In this document: one piece after another, positions 6,020 through 7,160 of the stretch
How positions within the stretch are numbered: position 1 is the first letter of the stretch
Layout of the letters: each line of letters opens with the position of its first letter
Source of the DNA: an uncultured Collinsella sp.
GTDB lineage: Bacteria > Actinomycetota > Coriobacteriia > Coriobacteriales > Coriobacteriaceae
DNA: 7,160 bases
Direction of reading: 5' to 3'
Assembly: GCA_958438955.1 (NCBI GenBank)
Contig: CAUBTS010000088.1
Span: 1 to 7,160 of the forward strand
Notes under the pieces: generated by a model
The model's database searches: none
Told to the model about the DNA's origin: nothing
The model's input: only the letters and a program-made list of their open reading frames with translations
Translations under genes and position numbers: made by a program

Positions 6020-7021
6020 ATGGCAGATTGCAAACGATATAAGGTGGCCGCGATCGACCTGGGAACGGTGTCGTCGCGACTGGTGTTGGCCCAGGTCGAG
6101 GGCGGAGCGATTGTGGGATCGTCCAAACATACCGAGATTACCGACCTGGGCGAGGGCGTGGACGCGACGGGTCGCTTTTGTGAGGCGGCCGTCGAGCGCG
6201 TGCTCGCTGCGTGCCGCATGTTTGTGGACGAGGCGCGCGACTTTGGCGCCGCGTGCATCTGTACCACGTGCACGAGCGCCGCGCGCGATGCGTCCAACGC
6301 CGCGCTGCTGCTGGACGGCCTGCGCGATTTGGGGCTTGAGCCACAGGTGATTCCGGGCGAGGTCGAGGCGCGCCTGACATTTTTTGGCGTGGCGCACGAC
6401 TTTGCCGGTGAACGCATTGTCGTCGCCGATTCGGGCGGCGGCTCCACGGAGCTCGCGACGGGCGTGTACGCGCCGGAGCGCGGGGTCTTTGCGCTGGAGG
6501 GAACGCGCTCGCTGGACATCGGTTGCCGTCGCGTGACCGAGCGGTTTTTCTCTGCGCTGCCGCCGTCGACGAACGAGCTTGCGGCTGCCGCCGCGTGGGC
6601 GGGCGAGCAGTTCTCCGCCTATTTTGAGGGCCTGCCCAGCGACTTTGCGCGCGCCGAGCGCCTCGTTGCGGTGGGCGGTACCGTCACCACGCTCGTGGCG
6701 CTGGTCCACGAACTGGAGCCGTACGACTCGAACTTTGTGCACCTGCGCGAGCTTTCGCTGGAGCAGATCTCGGCCGCCATCGATCGTATGTCTACGCTGG
6801 GTGTGGAGGGTATCGCTGCGCTGCCGGGCGTGCAGCCCAAGCGCGCGGGCGTGATTCTGGCCGGCGCCGTGGTGATCCGCGAGCTCATGCGTGCCGGCGG
6901 CTACGATGCGCTCACCGTAAGCGAGAACAGCCTCCTCGCCGGCATGGCCGCCACCATCAACGAGGTTCTCGACGGCGCGACTCCCACCATCGCCTGGACC
7001 CCCACTCTCAGCACCCTCTAA
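6020..7021 (+). CDS. Ppx/GppA-family exopolyphosphatase
   Basis: Member of the actin-like ASKHA phosphatases that release phosphate from polyphosphate (EC 3.6.1.11) or from pppGpp. The 333 residues correspond to the short two-domain form common in Actinobacteria (Ppx1/Ppx2 of mycobacteria), without the C-terminal HD-like domains of E. coli Ppx. Seen in order: AAIDLGTVSSRLVL (10-23, the first phosphate loop, where the usual GSNS reads GTVS), TSAARDA (85-91), IPGEVEARL (111-119, with the catalytic-type E114), DSGGGSTEL (137-145, second phosphate loop), AVGGTVTTL (217-225) and QPKRAGVILAGAVVI (272-286). GGAGGGG at 6005-6011 is eight bases before the ATG. The gap from the ftsB-like stop is 28 bases with no terminator or promoter visible, so the two form one unit. 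Polyphosphatase versus guanosine pentaphosphatase activity cannot be decided from sequence. Confidence 0.92.
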   Translation: MADCKRYKVAAIDLGTVSSRLVLAQVEGGAIVGSSKHTEITDLGEGVDATGRFCEAAVERVLAACRMFVDEARDFGAACICTTCTSAARDASNAALLLDGLRDLGLEPQVIPGEVEARLTFFGVAHDFAGERIVVADSGGGSTELATGVYAPERGVFALEGTRSLDIGCRRVTERFFSALPPSTNELAAAAAWAGEQFSAYFEGLPSDFARAERLVAVGGTVTTLVALVHELEPYDSNFVHLRELSLEQISAAIDRMSTLGVEGIAALPGVQPKRAGVILAGAVVIRELMRAGGYDALTVSENSLLAGMAATINEVLDGATPTIAWTPTLSTL

Positions 7022-7026
7022 ATAAT

Positions 7027-7089
7027 TTGCGGTGAAATACGGACTACAATCGCCCTTTCGGGCACCAAACAGTCCCTATTCCACCGCAA
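7027..7089. repeat. Hairpin element, copy 2, downstream of ppx
   Basis: TTGCGGTGAAATACGGACT (7027-7045) pairs with 7071-7089 over 19 bases with two mismatches. The 25-base loop contains its own small hairpin GCCC-TTTC-GGGC (7052-7063). The arms are clearly related to the element at 268-336: the right-arm region 7067-7091 matches 311-335 with only three differences in 25 bases. It begins six bases after the ppx stop, so again it is at a gene end and has no T-run. Confidence 0.85.
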
Positions 7090-7100
7090 CTCAACAGCCG

Positions 7101-7121
7101 GCACCTGGGGACGTTCCTTTT
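7101..7121. repeat. Possible REP-like repeat fragment at the window end
   Basis: The string CTGGGGACGTTCCTTTT (7105-7121) is of a type that I recall as recurrent in non-coding DNA of several bacteria, often near REP-associated tyrosine transposases. Only one copy is present here, so its repeat nature is not shown by this window. The remaining bases to 7160 contain no recognisable gene. Confidence 0.35.
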
Positions 7122-7160
7122 AATATGAGCAGGACATTGTCAAGAGGCAAAATCGGGCCT

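Overview
The window is ordinary chromosomal DNA from a GC-rich bacterium. The gene order mazG, eno, an FtsB/DivIC-type septum protein and a short Ppx/GppA phosphatase matches a block familiar in Actinobacteria (in Mycobacterium tuberculosis mazG-lpqU-eno-divIC-DUF501-ppx2). Together with the codon use and the style of intergenic hairpins, this suggests an actinobacterium of the Coriobacteriia, perhaps Collinsella. The phylum is well supported; the genus is a guess from memory.

Left part (1-1260): the 3' end of a phosphoribosyl-ATP pyrophosphatase gene (hisE) faces a convergent PHP-type histidinol-phosphatase gene on the minus strand, so two histidine biosynthesis enzymes sit tail to tail. A near-perfect 26-bp inverted repeat lies between them. 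A roughly 350-base gene-free stretch (1261-1610) follows and holds a second, unrelated 23-bp inverted repeat. 

Middle (1611-3618): a short protein corresponding to only the C-terminal half of the nickel-insertion protein LarC, then a YfcE-type phosphodiesterase translationally close to MazG, then a terminator hairpin. 

Right part (3619-7160): enolase with its own promoter region and a very clear rho-independent terminator, then a two-gene unit of FtsB-like divisome protein and Ppx/GppA exopolyphosphatase. The window ends in a second, more diverged copy of the first inverted repeat, followed by a string resembling repeats of the REP/transposase-associated kind.

Functionally, the genes are housekeeping: histidine synthesis, NTP pool cleaning, glycolysis, cell division and polyphosphate or (p)ppGpp metabolism. 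I see no transposase, phage, CRISPR, toxin-antitoxin or defence genes and no convincing new multi-gene system. The points most worth checking are the stand-alone LarC C-terminal protein, the dispersed hairpin family, the paired 13-base repeats around the eno promoter and the absent DUF501 gene.
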